From contig CAWBOB010000001.1 in NCBI GenBank assembly GCA_963790335.1, forward strand, positions 62,001 to 126,000: a DNA stretch of 64,000 nt, in the 5' to 3' direction. Positions within the stretch are counted from its first letter, which is position 1. Each line of letters begins with the position of its first letter. Shown here piece after piece: positions 27,482-39,469 of this stretch. Source of the stretch: JAOUEA01 sp963790335 (lineage in GTDB: Bacteria > Actinomycetota > UBA4738 > HRBIN12). Below the pieces are notes generated by a model, which did no database searches, was not told the DNA's origin, and saw nothing but the letters and a program-made list of their open reading frames with translations. The position numbers and the translations under genes were made by a program.

Positions 27482-27887
27482 ATGGGCATGTTCGGCATCG
27501 ATGGCGCGGTGCGTCAGCGCTGGGAACGGAGGCGCGCGCAACGCGCGGAGCGACTCGCCCACGACCAAGCAGTGGCTGCGCAGGTGCGACTCGATCGCCG
27601 ATGTGGTGCTCCGGATCGGCGACCGGCTCGTCGAGAACGAGGGTCGTCGAGGATCGTTCACCCCTGCGGACATGCGCTCCATGGAGGCAGAGATCGAACG
27701 CGTATCCAGCGGCAACGATGAGCTCGTCCTTCGCGCGCTCGACGACCCTCGGATCGTTGCCTGGAAACAGGCGTGGGCCGACCAGAGGAACCTGGCCGGC
27801 CTCGAAGCGGCGATCCGGGTGAACTACTTCGATGGCCTCGCGATGAGGATCCGGCAGCGGTCCGCGGAGCAGGGAACACGCGGGTGA
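27482..27887 (+). CDS. Hypothetical protein (frameshifted)
   Basis: About 135 codons; no family recognised. It starts MGMFGIDGAVRQRWERRRA after a GAGGA, is very rich in Arg and Ala, and after a probable base shift near 27575 continues with CDSIADVVLRIGDRLVENEG and a charged helical C-terminus (MRSMEAEIERVSSGNDELVL). It looks like a soluble, mostly helical cytoplasmic protein. It sits between the sigma/anti-sigma pair and the end of hemW, so it may be part of the accessory insert. Confidence 0.45.
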
Positions 27888-27912
27888 GGTGTCACCAGTA
27901 GTCGCGTCGAGA

Positions 27913-29013
27913 CTACCGGGCGGCGAGGTTGAGGACGAGCTCGTTCAGGAGCAGCATGCCGCGCTCGGTGGGAACGAGTGACCCTCGTTCTTCGGTCAGC
28001 AGGCCGCCGTCGAGGAACGGCCTCTGCTCGGTCGCCGTCGATCCAACTCGCCGGCACGCCTTCGAAGATCCGCAGCCGCAGGAACAGCTCCTCGAGGTAC
28101 GTGTCACTCGGCTCGAGGGTCTCCGAGCCACCGAGAGGAAGCTCGCCGCGCTCGACCGTCGCCAGGTACTCCTCGGGAGGACGGACGTTCCACCAACGGC
28201 GATCGTCGCGGTAGGAATGGGCGCCGGCGCCGAGACCGAGGTAGGGCTGTCGCCGCCAATATCCGAGGTTGTGACGGCACTCGTAGCCGGGCTTGGCCCA
28301 GTTCGAGACCTCGTAGTGACCGTAGCCGGCGTCGCCGAGCATCGAGCAGGCGAGCAGGAACATGTCGGCCTGCAGGTCGGGGTCGGGAGCGGGCAGTTCG
28401 CCCCGAGCGACCGCGCGGCCGAGCGCGGTCGCAGGCTCGATCGTGAGCGCGTAGGCGCTCACGTGTTCGGGGGCCAGGTCGATGGTCTCGGCGAGCGTGC
28501 GCTCCCACGACTCGAGCGTCTCGGCGTGCGCGCCGTAGATGAGGTCGAGGTTCACGTTGGCGTAGCCGGCGGCGCGCACGGCGACCCACGCCCGCCGGAC
28601 GCTCTCGGGAGCGTGCACCCGCTCGAGCGCGCGCAGCACGGCCGGGTCGAACGACTGGGCGCCCATCGACAACCGGGTATAGCCGGCGTCGCGCAGGGCC
28701 GCGAGCGAGGCTTCCTCGACGGTGTCGGGGTTGGCCTCGACCGAGATCTCGGCGTCGGTCTCGAGAGCGAACGAGGACCGCACCGCGTCGAGCAGCGCAC
28801 CGAGATCGCTCGGGCGTCATCGTCGTCGGCGTGCCCCCACCGAGGAAGACGCTCCCGATCGCGGTGCCGTCCCAGGCGGGCGCTGCGAGCGCGATCTCTC
28901 CAGCAGCGCCCGCAGGTACCGCGGCTTCAGACCATCGAGGCCGGCGTAGGCATTGAAGTCGCAGTAGCCGCACCGGGTGAGGCAGAACGGCACGTGTACG
29001 TAGATGCCGGCGG

Positions 29014-29017
<4 letters not shown>
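27913..29017 (-). CDS. hemW: HemW-like radical SAM protein (frameshifted)
   Basis: Radical SAM protein of the HemN-like group, about 368 codons, the haem chaperone HemW rather than a coproporphyrinogen oxidase. The cluster motif is CLTRCGYCDFNAY near the start, then FLGGGTPTTM, ISVEANPDT, RLSMGAQSFD and GYGHYEVSNWAKPG (CRHNLGYW follows). Base shifts near 28895, 28812 and 28038 break the frame. The GTG overlaps the lepA stop (GTGA). In most actinobacteria it is followed by hrcA; here three accessory genes lie between. Confidence 0.9.
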
Positions 29018-30835
<1,818 letters not shown>

Positions 30836-30916
30836 GAGCCAATGGTACGGGCGAGGCGTGGCCCCGCTCGCAGCCCGACCGTTCCCGGCAGGCCACTGGT
30901 ACGCTGGGCGGCCGTT

Positions 30917-31189
30917 ATGGCGAACATCAAGTCACAGATCAAGCGGAACAAGCAGAACGAGGTGCGCCGCGAGCGGAACAAGGCCGTGCGCTCCGCACTG
31001 AAGACATCGCAGAAGCGCGTGCAGGCCGCCATCGCCGAAGGCGATGCCGATGGGGCGCTCGAGCGCTCGCGCGAAGTCAGCCGAGCGCTGGACAAGGCCG
31101 CGAGCAAGGGCGTGGTGCACAAGCGCACCGCCGCGCGGCGCAAGAGCCGTCTCGCGAAGGCCGTGAACGCGGCCGGCACCACCGAGTAG
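30917..31189 (+). CDS. rpsT: 30S ribosomal protein S20
   Basis: S20 of 90 residues, which binds 16S rRNA in the small subunit. MANIKSQIKRNKQNEVRRER and the C-terminal AARRKSRLAKAVNAA helix are typical. It is encoded opposite to lepA, as in many actinobacteria. A box TACGCT at 30900-30905 lies 11 bases upstream of the ATG, so the leader would be a few bases only; no clear ribosome site is present. Confidence 0.96.
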   Translation: MANIKSQIKRNKQNEVRRERNKAVRSALKTSQKRVQAAIAEGDADGALERSREVSRALDKAASKGVVHKRTAARRKSRLAKAVNAAGTTE

Positions 31190-31236
31190 CGCGCTACCCT
31201 CCTTCGTCCGCGACCGTTCGGGCTACGCTGCCGTGC

Positions 31237-31761
31237 ATGCTTGGGCGGCGCCGGTGGTCTCCCCTGTGGGCCTACCTCGCGATGGCCGTGTTCGCCGGCT
31301 CGGTCGTCGTCACCTTCACCCTGATCTCCGAGCCCGCTCCGCGCGCGGAACCAGCGCCGGATCGCACCCTGCCGCCGGAGCCGGCACCCTCGGTGCCATC
31401 GCTCGAGCGCGACTTCCTCACCGCCGTGCTCGACCGGCCGCGGCCGTCGGACACGTCGTGTCGCTGGCGTGTGGTGTTCGGCACGACGGCGCCGATCGAG
31501 GACGTGATCGCCTCGCTCGAGGCCGAGGGCTACGTCGCCCTGCCCGGAGACCGCGACGTGGTACGGCCGGGGCCGTTCCCCCAGGTGCGGTGGACCGCCG
31601 AGATGGGATCCTCCGACAGGGTGCGAGCGACTCGCGTCGAGGTGGCCAGGGGGGCCGATGTCGGCCGGCCCCGATGGCCCACGGTCTTCGAGGAGCGCTC
31701 CACGACCTGTCGCACGCGGCAGCTCAGCGAGCCGCGATCGCCACCACCAGCATCGCCATGA
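31237..31761 (+). CDS. Membrane-anchored hypothetical protein
   Basis: A 174-residue protein with a membrane segment at residues 9-32 (LWAYLAMAVFAGSVVVTFTL), a Pro/Ala-rich linker and a small outer domain with two cysteines. No family recognised. TACGCT at 31224-31229 ends seven bases before the ATG, which supports the start and a leaderless mRNA. The last 38 bases overlap the end of the convergent holA gene. Confidence 0.6.
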   Translation: MLGRRRWSPLWAYLAMAVFAGSVVVTFTLISEPAPRAEPAPDRTLPPEPAPSVPSLERDFLTAVLDRPRPSDTSCRWRVVFGTTAPIEDVIASLEAEGYVALPGDRDVVRPGPFPQVRWTAEMGSSDRVRATRVEVARGADVGRPRWPTVFEERSTTCRTRQLSEPRSPPPASP

Positions 31762-32662
31762 CGGTGTCGCCCGAGGAGCCCGACTTGAGGGCGCGATCGG
31801 TCTCGACCACGCGCTCGTGCAAGCCGAGCAGCTCCTGCATGGAGAAATTGGACGCCTGCTGCCGATACCGCTTGGCCTGCCACTCGAGCCGCAGGCCGGC
31901 AGCCTTGGCGAGTTCGGCGGGCGGCATGCGGTCGGGAAGCGCGCGGACGCGTACGAGATCGCGCAAGCGGCTCGACACCGCTCCGAGCACCTTGAGCGGA
32001 TCGTCGCCGCCTTCCTCGATGGAACGCCACGAGCGGATCGCTCCCGGGAGATCACGCGAGAAGGCGCGGTCGCAGAGATCCCAGGTCTTCTGCTCTCCCA
32101 GTCCACGGAACTGCTGAGCGACGATCGCCGGGGTGATGCGTTGGCCGGAGAAGGCCGATGCGAGCTGCTGCAGGGCGGCGACGAGACGCCCCGGCTCCTC
32201 GCCGAGCGCCTCGACGAGCGCGCGCGATGCCGGCACGGAGAGATCGAGGCCCAGCGCGCCCGCCCGGCGGCTGAGCCACGGCTCCAGATCCTTGCGCTTG
32301 ATCTCGACATGCACCACGTCGCCGACCGGCTTCACGATCTTCTCGAGCGCGGCGGGCGCCTTGCCCCGCTCGGCGACCTGACAGCAGATCACGAGCCGCG
32401 CATCGAGGTCTGGTGCGGCGAGGTAGGCCGCGAGCTCGGCCGTCGCCTCCTTGGCGAGCGATCGGGCGTCGGAGATGAGCAGCGCCCTCGGCTCCCCGAA
32501 CAACGACGGGGTCGCGAGGTCCTGCAGCTCGCTGCCCTGCCACTCGCCGGCGTCGACCTCGGTCGGACGCAGCTCGCCGAAGCGCGCGAGGGCCGCTTCC
32601 CGCAGCAAGAACGCGTCTTCACCCCACAGCAGGGCGATCGGAGCCTGGGCGGGTGGAGGCAT
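31724..32662 (-). CDS. holA: DNA polymerase III subunit delta
   Basis: Clamp-loader delta subunit of 312 residues. LLWGEDAFLLREAALARF is the start of the AAA+-like domain; SLFGEPRALLISDARSL and the C-terminal collar domain follow. The catalytic Walker motif is absent, as normal for delta. The ATG at 32662 is preferred over a start at 32716 because TAGCAT (32670-32675, minus strand) ends exactly seven bases upstream. comEC ends 43 bases upstream, so holA has its own promoter inside a conserved comEA-comEC-holA cluster. Confidence 0.92.
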   Translation of the reverse strand: MPPPAQAPIALLWGEDAFLLREAALARFGELRPTEVDAGEWQGSELQDLATPSLFGEPRALLISDARSLAKEATAELAAYLAAPDLDARLVICCQVAERGKAPAALEKIVKPVGDVVHVEIKRKDLEPWLSRRAGALGLDLSVPASRALVEALGEEPGRLVAALQQLASAFSGQRITPAIVAQQFRGLGEQKTWDLCDRAFSRDLPGAIRSWRSIEEGGDDPLKVLGAVSSRLRDLVRVRALPDRMPPAELAKAAGLRLEWQAKRYRQQASNFSMQELLGLHERVVETDRALKSGSSGDTVMAMLVVAIAAR

Positions 32663-32705
32663 CGGACCGATGCTACCGCGCCGTTCCGACGCGCCTGCCC
32701 CACAG

Positions 32706-35114
32706 TCACCGCTCACCGGTCACGACCGGCCGACCGCTCTCGAACCTCACGGTGACGGTGCCGTGCTCGTCGGTGCGCCAGACGTGGGAGCCGGCCTCGG
32801 CGAGGGCGTACAGGGTGGTCGGCACGGGGTGGCCGTACGTGTTCTCACCCACGCTCACGACGGCGATGGGCGCCGCGACCGCGTCGAAGAACTCGTCGAC
32901 CGACGTGGCGGCGCCGTGGTGCGGCACCTTGAGCAGGTCGGCGCTCAGATCGAGGCCGTGGTCGGCGTGCTGCTCGAGCAGCCACTCCTGCGCCGGCTCC
33001 TCGGGCTCGGTGGCGAACAGCACCACGTCGTCGCCCCGCACGAGCCGGATCACCAGCGCGTCGTTGTTCGTGTCGGACTCGGTTCCGGCGTAGCACTCGT
33101 GCGGCGACAGCACGTCGAGTCGCACGTCGCCGGCGGTGAACGACTCCCCTGCCCACGGCGTTCGCACGTCGATGCCCTCGTCGGCGATCGCGTCGTCGAC
33201 CTCGACCTGCAGCGCCGAGGTCGAGGGGCAACCCGGTTGCAGCACCAGCCCGACCTGGAAGCGCGCGAACACCGAGGGCAGGCCGACCACGTGGTCGGCG
33301 TGCGGATGGCTCGCCACGACCACGTCGAGCCGCTTCACGCCCAGCGCGGCCAGCTCGGTCGCGACGAGATCCTCGTCGGGGCCGCCGTCGACGAGCATCG
33401 TCACGCCGCCCGGGGTCGTGACGAGCGCCGCGTCGCCCTGGCCGACGTCGAAGAACCGCACGGTGAGCGACGACGGTGGACCCACCGAGGTCGCCGAGTT
33501 CCAGACCAGCAGCGGCAGGACCGCGACGCAGGCGATGACGGCTCGCCTGGGGGGCTTCCATCCGGTGCGCAGGGCCAGGGTCGTCGCGGTGACGATGGCG
33601 GCGCCCGCGAGCAGCACGATCGGACCTCCGCGTGAAGTGATGTGGGCCACCGGAGCACGCCCGGCGACGTTCGCGATGAGCTCGAGGGCGCGCATCGGCA
33701 CCTGCGCGACGAGACCCACGAGGTGACCGAGCGGCTGGGCGACGAGTCCGGCCGAGGCGGCGACGAGCCCCAGCAGCAACGAGGGCGCGACGGTCGGCGC
33801 GGCGACGACGTTCGCGATGAGCGTGACCCCGGGAACATCGTGGAAGTGGAAGAGCAGCACCGGCGTCACGCCGAGCTGAGCGGCGAAGGTCGTTCCCGCC
33901 GCGGCCGCGACGGGCGCCGGCAGGAACCTCGTGAACCGCTCGGCCAAGGGCGCGGCCATCGCGACCATGCCGGCGGTCGCGGTCACCGAGAGCTGGAACC
34001 CGATCGAACGCACGAGCACCGGGTGCAGGATCAGCAGCACCAACACGGCGCCCGACAGCACCACAGCCGTCGACCGGGCACGGCCGAGCAACAGCCCGAC
34101 GAGGGTGAGCGACGTCATGGCGCCGGCGCGCATGACCGAGGGCTCCGCCCCCGTGAGCACCACGATGAACGCGACCGTGGACAGTCCGACCGCGACCTGG
34201 GCCGGGCGCGGCAGGCCGAGCATCGTGACGAGCGCGAGGACCGGGCCGAGCACCATCGCCACGTTGCCGCCCGACACCACGAGCAGGTGGGTGAGCCCGG
34301 TTGCCTTGAAGTCGCGCTCGACCCCGGGATCGAGGTGGGAATCGTCGCCGAGCGACAGTCCCATGAGCAGGCCGGCTTCCCGCGCCGGGAAGACCGCCTC
34401 GATCGAGCGACCCACCGTCGTGCGCACCGCCTGGGTGGCGCGGACGAACGGGTTCGGGGAGCGGCCGAGACGCTCGATCTCGCTCGCGCGCAGCGTGACC
34501 GCCACTCCTTTGGCATGCAACGCATCGAGGAACCCCGGATCGTCGGGAACCTCGAGCGCGCCCTCCACCCGCACGAGGTCGCCGCGCGCCACCGCCGGCG
34601 GCGTCTCGTCGCCGGCGAGCCAGATCGTCTCGCGGAGCGAGCTCGCCGCGCCGTCGAGCCGCACGAGGCGGACCTCGCCCAGCGCGTGCCACCCGATCGC
34701 GCCGGCCCGCGGATCCTCGCGGAGCGTCGCCTCGACCTCGACCCGATCCGGCGCGAGCGCCGCGAGCGGCGACGAGTGCAGCCGCTGCTGGGCCAGCAGC
34801 GCCCACGTCGCCCCGAGGCTGCAGACGCCCGTGAGCGTGAGCGCCACCACCGCGAGCGCGGGAGCGCCGGCGGACCGCCGAGGTGCCGAGACCCGCAACA
34901 CGACCTCGGCCGGCCTGCGCGCCGCGGGCACGAGACCCGCCTCCGCCACGGGATCGGCCCGGCGGATCGCCGGCGCGCCGATCACGGCCGCGATCAGCAT
35001 CGCGACCCCGAGCACCGCCGGGATCCAGGCAGGCCACGCTCGGACCGGCCCGAAGCCCACGAGGAGCCCGGCCCACCACGCCACCGTCGCTGCCGGCAGG
35101 AGCCAGGCGGTCAT
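32706..35114 (-). CDS. comEC: DNA internalization channel ComEC
   Basis: Competence protein of 802 residues: N-terminal DUF4131/OB region (1-220), the ComEC membrane core with GLLMGLSLGDDSHLD and LTHLLVVSGGNVAM (near 250-480), and a C-terminal metallo-beta-lactamase domain with SHPHADHVVG and the LLKVPHHGAATS motif. It forms the channel for single-stranded DNA during uptake, and the C-terminal domain probably degrades the other strand. The frame is intact. The ATG overlaps the comEA stop (ATGA). Confidence 0.95.
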   Translation of the reverse strand: MTAWLLPAATVAWWAGLLVGFGPVRAWPAWIPAVLGVAMLIAAVIGAPAIRRADPVAEAGLVPAARRPAEVVLRVSAPRRSAGAPALAVVALTLTGVCSLGATWALLAQQRLHSSPLAALAPDRVEVEATLREDPRAGAIGWHALGEVRLVRLDGAASSLRETIWLAGDETPPAVARGDLVRVEGALEVPDDPGFLDALHAKGVAVTLRASEIERLGRSPNPFVRATQAVRTTVGRSIEAVFPAREAGLLMGLSLGDDSHLDPGVERDFKATGLTHLLVVSGGNVAMVLGPVLALVTMLGLPRPAQVAVGLSTVAFIVVLTGAEPSVMRAGAMTSLTLVGLLLGRARSTAVVLSGAVLVLLILHPVLVRSIGFQLSVTATAGMVAMAAPLAERFTRFLPAPVAAAAGTTFAAQLGVTPVLLFHFHDVPGVTLIANVVAAPTVAPSLLLGLVAASAGLVAQPLGHLVGLVAQVPMRALELIANVAGRAPVAHITSRGGPIVLLAGAAIVTATTLALRTGWKPPRRAVIACVAVLPLLVWNSATSVGPPSSLTVRFFDVGQGDAALVTTPGGVTMLVDGGPDEDLVATELAALGVKRLDVVVASHPHADHVVGLPSVFARFQVGLVLQPGCPSTSALQVEVDDAIADEGIDVRTPWAGESFTAGDVRLDVLSPHECYAGTESDTNNDALVIRLVRGDDVVLFATEPEEPAQEWLLEQHADHGLDLSADLLKVPHHGAATSVDEFFDAVAAPIAVVSVGENTYGHPVPTTLYALAEAGSHVWRTDEHGTVTVRFESGRPVVTGER

Positions 35115-35765
35115 ACGGTGACCTGGTCGCGGATCTCCTCCAGGGTCGACGGTCCGATGCCGCTCACGCTCTCGAGGTCGTCGACCGAGGCGAACGGACC
35201 GTGCTCGGTGCGGTAGTCGACGATCGCCGCCGCGAGCACCTCCCCGATGCCCGAGAGCGTCTCGAACTCCGTCGCGCTCGCCGTGTTGATGTTGACGAGC
35301 GTGGCGCCCGGCGTGCCTGGCACGCCGGGGCCGGTGGCTCCGGGGGCGATCGCCGTCGGACCGCCCGCCCCCTGCTTCGGCACGACCACCTGGGTGCCGT
35401 CGGTGAGCGGCGCGGCGAGGTTGAGCACGCTGAGGTCCGCCCCGGTGCGCGCTCCCCCCGCGCGCTCGACCGCATCGATCACCCGATCGCCTGCGGCGAA
35501 CTCGTACACCCCGGGATCGTGCACCCAGCCGGTGACGTCGACGATGACCGGCGCGCCCGGCCGGCGACGCGGCGACCGACACCACCGGGGAGCCAGACCC
35601 CGACGCCATCGGGGGCGGCGCGGGGCCAGCTGCCGCGATCGCCACCGGCTTCGGCAGGGACCGTACGTACCAGAAGCCCGCTCCGGCCACCGTGACCGCG
35701 ATCACGACCACCAGCCCGACGAGCTCGGCGCGAGACAGCGTCTCCATCCGCTCCTTGATGCCCAT
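35111..35765 (-). CDS. comEA: DNA-binding competence protein ComEA (frameshifted)
   Basis: About 218 codons: one membrane segment near residues 12-35, a Pro/Ser linker, a SLBB domain (GVYEFAAGDRVIDAVERAGG), a Gly/Pro linker, and the helix-hairpin-helix pair (NINTASATEFETLSGIGEVL and FASVDDLESVSGIG) that binds incoming DNA. A shift near 35567 interrupts the linker. The ATG at 35765 follows TAGCGT (35773-35778, minus strand) by seven bases, so it is probably translated from a leaderless mRNA together with comEC. Confidence 0.92.
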
Positions 35766-35867
35766 GCGGGGCACGCTAGGAGCGAGGGCCCGATGCGTCC
35801 GTGATGCGCGTCACGTTCGGCCCGCGGTCGTCGCCTCACCCGGCCGGTCCTGGGTAGCATCGGACCC
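35766..35867. promoter_or_regulatory. Divergent leaderless promoters of comEA and the molybdopterin oxidoreductase
   Basis: TAGCGT at 35773-35778 on the minus strand ends seven bases before the comEA ATG, and TAGCAT at 35855-35860 on the plus strand ends seven bases before the GTG of the oxidoreductase. No clear -35 boxes are seen for either, and no ribosome sites precede the starts. Confidence 0.5.
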
Positions 35868-36935
35868 GTGCAGCGACGACGCGACGACGGCATCGGGCTC
35901 GACGAGCTCGCGCAGGCTGCCCGCAACCACGGCATGCCGCTCGAGGCGATGCTCGCCGACATCACGCCGGCCGGCATGCACTACCTGCTGATCCACTACG
36001 ACGTGCCGTTCGTCGATCCCGCCGCATGGACCCTCGAGCTCGCCGGCTTCCGACAGGCCATGCGGCTTGCCCTCGACGACCTTCGGGCCCGACCCTCCGT
36101 GACGGCGCCCGTGACGCTCGAGTGCGCCGGCAACGGGCGGGCGATGTTCGAGTCGCGGCCCGCTCAGCCAGCCGTGGCTCCTCGAAGCCGTCGGCACGGC
36201 CGAGTGGACGGGCACGCCGTTGGCGCCGCTTCTGCAGGAAGCCGGCGTGCCCGACGACACGGTCGAGATCGTGTTCACGGGCCTCGACCGCGGTGTCGAG
36301 GGCGGCGAAGAGGCTCCGTTCGAACGGAGCCTGCCGCTCGACGAGGCCATGCGCGACGACGTGCTGCTCGTGTACGCGATGAACGGTCAGCCGCTGCTCC
36401 CCCAGCACGGAGCGCCCGCTGCGCCTCGTGGTTCCGGGTTGGTACGGCATGGCGCACGTGAAGTGGTTGGGTCGCATCTCCCCTACGGCGCAGCCCTTCG
36501 AAGGGCATCAGCAGACGGTCGCGTACCGCCTGCGCTCGAGCGACGACGAGCCCGGCGAGCCGCTCGGACGCATCAGGGTGCGATCGTTGATGGTGCCTCC
36601 CGGGATCCCGTCGTTCCCCGAGCGGGTACGTGTGGTTCGTGCCGGGCGGGTGACGCTCGAGGGACGGGCGTGGTCGGGCTCGGGCGCGATCGAGCAGATG
36701 GAGGTCAGCGTTGACGGGTGCCGGACGTGGACCGACGCGCACCTCGAGCCGGCGTCTGCGCCCCATGCCTGGCAGCGCTGGACCTTCGATTGGAGCGCGA
36801 CGCCCGGGTGAGCACGAGCTCGCATGCAGGGCGACCGACGCCACCGGGGCGACGCAGCCCATGGACCCAGAACCCAACGTCGGCGGATACGCGAACAACG
36901 CCGTGCACCGCCTGACGGTGACCGTCACGGCCTGA
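35868..36935 (+). CDS. Sulfite-oxidase-like molybdopterin oxidoreductase (frameshifted)
   Basis: About 356 codons of the sulfite oxidase/MsrP-like fold. The pterin-binding block LECAGNGRAMFE contains the cysteine that ligates molybdenum, followed by TAEWTGTPLAPLL, LVVPGWYGMAHVKWL and a C-terminal dimerisation domain (GRAWSGSGAIEQMEVSVDG). Base shifts near 36165, 36412 and 36808 break it. There is no signal peptide or twin-arginine motif, so it should be cytosolic, unlike most sulfite dehydrogenases. The partner electron carrier is not in the window. Confidence 0.87.
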
Positions 36936-36952
36936 TCGTCACGGGCGACGGA

Positions 36953-39417
36953 TCAGCCCTTGGTGACGAGGTTGACGAGCTTCGGCGCCCGCACGATCTG
37001 CTTCACGACCTCGCGGCCGCCGATCGCCGCGGTGACCTTCGGGCTTCCGTGGGCGAGTGAGAGCGCGAGATCCTCGTCGATGTCGGCGGCCACCTCGGCC
37101 TTGTCGCGGAGCTTCCCGTCGACCTGGAACACCATGGTCACGGTGCGGTCCACGACGAGCGACCGGTCGTAGGCAGGCCACGACGACATGTGCACCGACG
37201 CCCGGCTCACCCAGGTCGACCCTCCAGAGCTCCTCGGCGGTGTACGGCGCGAACGGCGCGAGCATCTGCACGAGGGCTCGGGCGGCGCGCACCGCACCGC
37301 CGCCGCTATCGAGCACCGACCGCATCTCGTTCGTGAGCACCTGCAGCTTCGAGATCGCGATGTTGAACCGGAAGCGCTCGACGTCGTTCGTGACGCCCTC
37401 GATCGTGCGGTGGGTGAGACGCACGAGCGCGTCGGGTTCCGCGGCTCCGTCACCCCGTTCAACCGCGTCGCCCACCACCGCGAACACGCGCCCCAACCAC
37501 GAGTGCACTCCGGGTCGCCGATCGGGATCGCCCGCGATAAGCGCCCAGTCGATGTCGTCCTCGAACGGTCCGGCGAACAGCATGATGAGCCGCATCGTGT
37601 CGGCGCCCCAGCGCTCGACGAGCGGCATCGGCTCGACGATGTTGCCCTTGGTCTTCGACATCGACGCCCCGTCGAAGATCACCTGGCCCTGGTTCATCAG
37701 CCGAGGGAACGGCTCGGTGAACCCCACCATGCCGAGGTCGTAGAGCACCTTGGTGAAGAAGCGCGTGTAGAGCAGGTGCAGGATCGCGTGCTCCACACCG
37801 CCGGTGTACTGCCCGACCGGCATCCATCGGTCGACGTCCTCGCGGCGGAACGGACCCTCCTCGTAGCCGGGCGAGCAGTACCGGAACAGGTACCAGCTCG
37901 AATCGACGAACGTGTCCATCGTGTCGGTGTCGCGCGTGGCCTCGCCGCCGCACGAGGGACAGGCCACGTGCTTCCAGGTGGGGTGGCGGGCCAGCGGCGA
38001 TTCCCCGCCCAGCTGGAAGTCGGCGTCGTCGGGCAGGCGCACCGGCAGCTCCTCGTCGGGCACCGCAACCTCGCCGCACGCCGGGCAGTGCACGATCGGG
38101 ATCGGCGCGCCCCAGTACCGCTGGCGGCTCACGAGCCAGTCGCGCAGCCGGAAGTTCACCGTGGGCTCGCCCCGGCCTTCCTCGGCGAGCCACGCCGCGA
38201 CCTTCGCGATGGAGGCCGGTGACGGCTCCCCATCGAATGGCCCGCTGTGCACCATGACGCCCTCGCCCGGGGCAGCGCCTCGGTCATCGTGTCGGCGTCG
38301 ATGGCCTCACCGCCCGGCGGCTGGATCACGATCCGCACCGGCAGCCCGTGCTGCCGTGCGAACTCGAAGTCGCGCTCGTCGTGCGCGGGCACGGCCATGA
38401 TCGCGCCGGTGCCGTACTCCATCAGCACGTACGGCGCCGCGTAGACGGGCACCCTCTCGCCGTTGACCGGGTTCACCGCGTGCACGCCGAGGAAGACGCC
38501 TTCCTTCGTGTCGGCAGCCTCGCGGCTCGCGAGCGAGGCGGCCCGGGCGCGCTCGATCAGCGGCTCGACCTCGCCCCAGGTGCCGCCCGAGCTTCGCGAG
38601 ACGCTCGACCGCCGGGTGCTCGACCGAGAACACGAAGAACGTGACGCCCCACAGGGTGTCGGGGCGCGTGGTGAAGACCTCGATCTCCTCGCCGGTCTCT
38701 TCGATCGTGAAGGTCACGCGGGCGCCCTCGCTGCGCCCGATCCAGTTGCGCTGCATCGTCAGCACGCGCTCGGGCCAACGATCGAGTTGGTCCTCGTCGT
38801 CGAGCAGACGCTGCGCGTAGTCGGTGATCTTGAAGAACCACTGGGTCAGGTTGCGGCGCTCGACCATCGTGCCGCAGCGCTCGCACGCCCCCTGGATCAC
38901 CTGCTCGTTCGCGAGCACGGTCTGGTCCTTCGGGCACCAGTTGACGGGCGACTCCTTGCGATAGGCGAGCCCCTTGCTCGAAGAACCGCAGGAACAGCCA
39001 CTGGGTCCACCGGTAGTACTCCGGCTCGTGTACGGCCAGGCGCCGTGTCCAGTCGAACGAGAAGCCCATGCGCCGGAACGACCGAGCCTGTTGCTCGATG
39101 TTCGCGTCGGTCCACTCCCTCGGGTCGGTGCCCCGCTTGATCGCGGCGTTCTCAGCCGGCAGGCCGAAGGAATCCCATCCGACCGGGTGCAGCACGTTGT
39201 CGCCGCGCATCCATCGGTACCGGGCGACGGCGTCGCCCCCGCTGAACGCCTCGGCGTGGCCCATGTGCAGGTCACCGGAGGGGTACGGGTACATGTCGAG
39301 CGCGTAGAACCGCGGTCGCTCGTCTGCCTGGTCGTCCGACGCCTGGTAGATGCGCTCGTCGGCCCAGACCTGCTGCCACTTGGGCTCGATCTCGCTCGGC
39401 TCGTACCGCCTTCCCAT
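36953..39417 (-). CDS. leuS: Leucyl-tRNA synthetase (frameshifted)
   Basis: Class I synthetase of about 821 codons. YPSGDLHMGHAEAF is the HIGH region; WCPKDQTVLANEQV, the editing domain (MAVPAHDERDFEFA), and SMSKTKGN as the KMSKS motif are all present, then the anticodon domain and the C-terminal domain ending APKLVNLVTKG. Four shifts (near 38978, 38588, 38272 and 37192) split it. Since this enzyme is essential and every block is conserved, the shifts must be assembly errors. TACCAT (39426-39431, minus strand) ends eight bases before the ATG. Confidence 0.95.
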
Positions 39418-39469
39418 GGCGATAGATGGTAACGAAGCGCTGAGTGGTTCCGTTGCGATCGAACCCCGG

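Noticed and set aside
33642..35216. Long plus-strand frame opposite comEC
   Set aside because: Shadow of comEC with no start signal or conserved block.
36953..39417. leuS as a pseudogene
   Set aside because: All catalytic, editing and anticodon blocks remain and only the frame changes; the gene is essential, so assembly indels explain it better.
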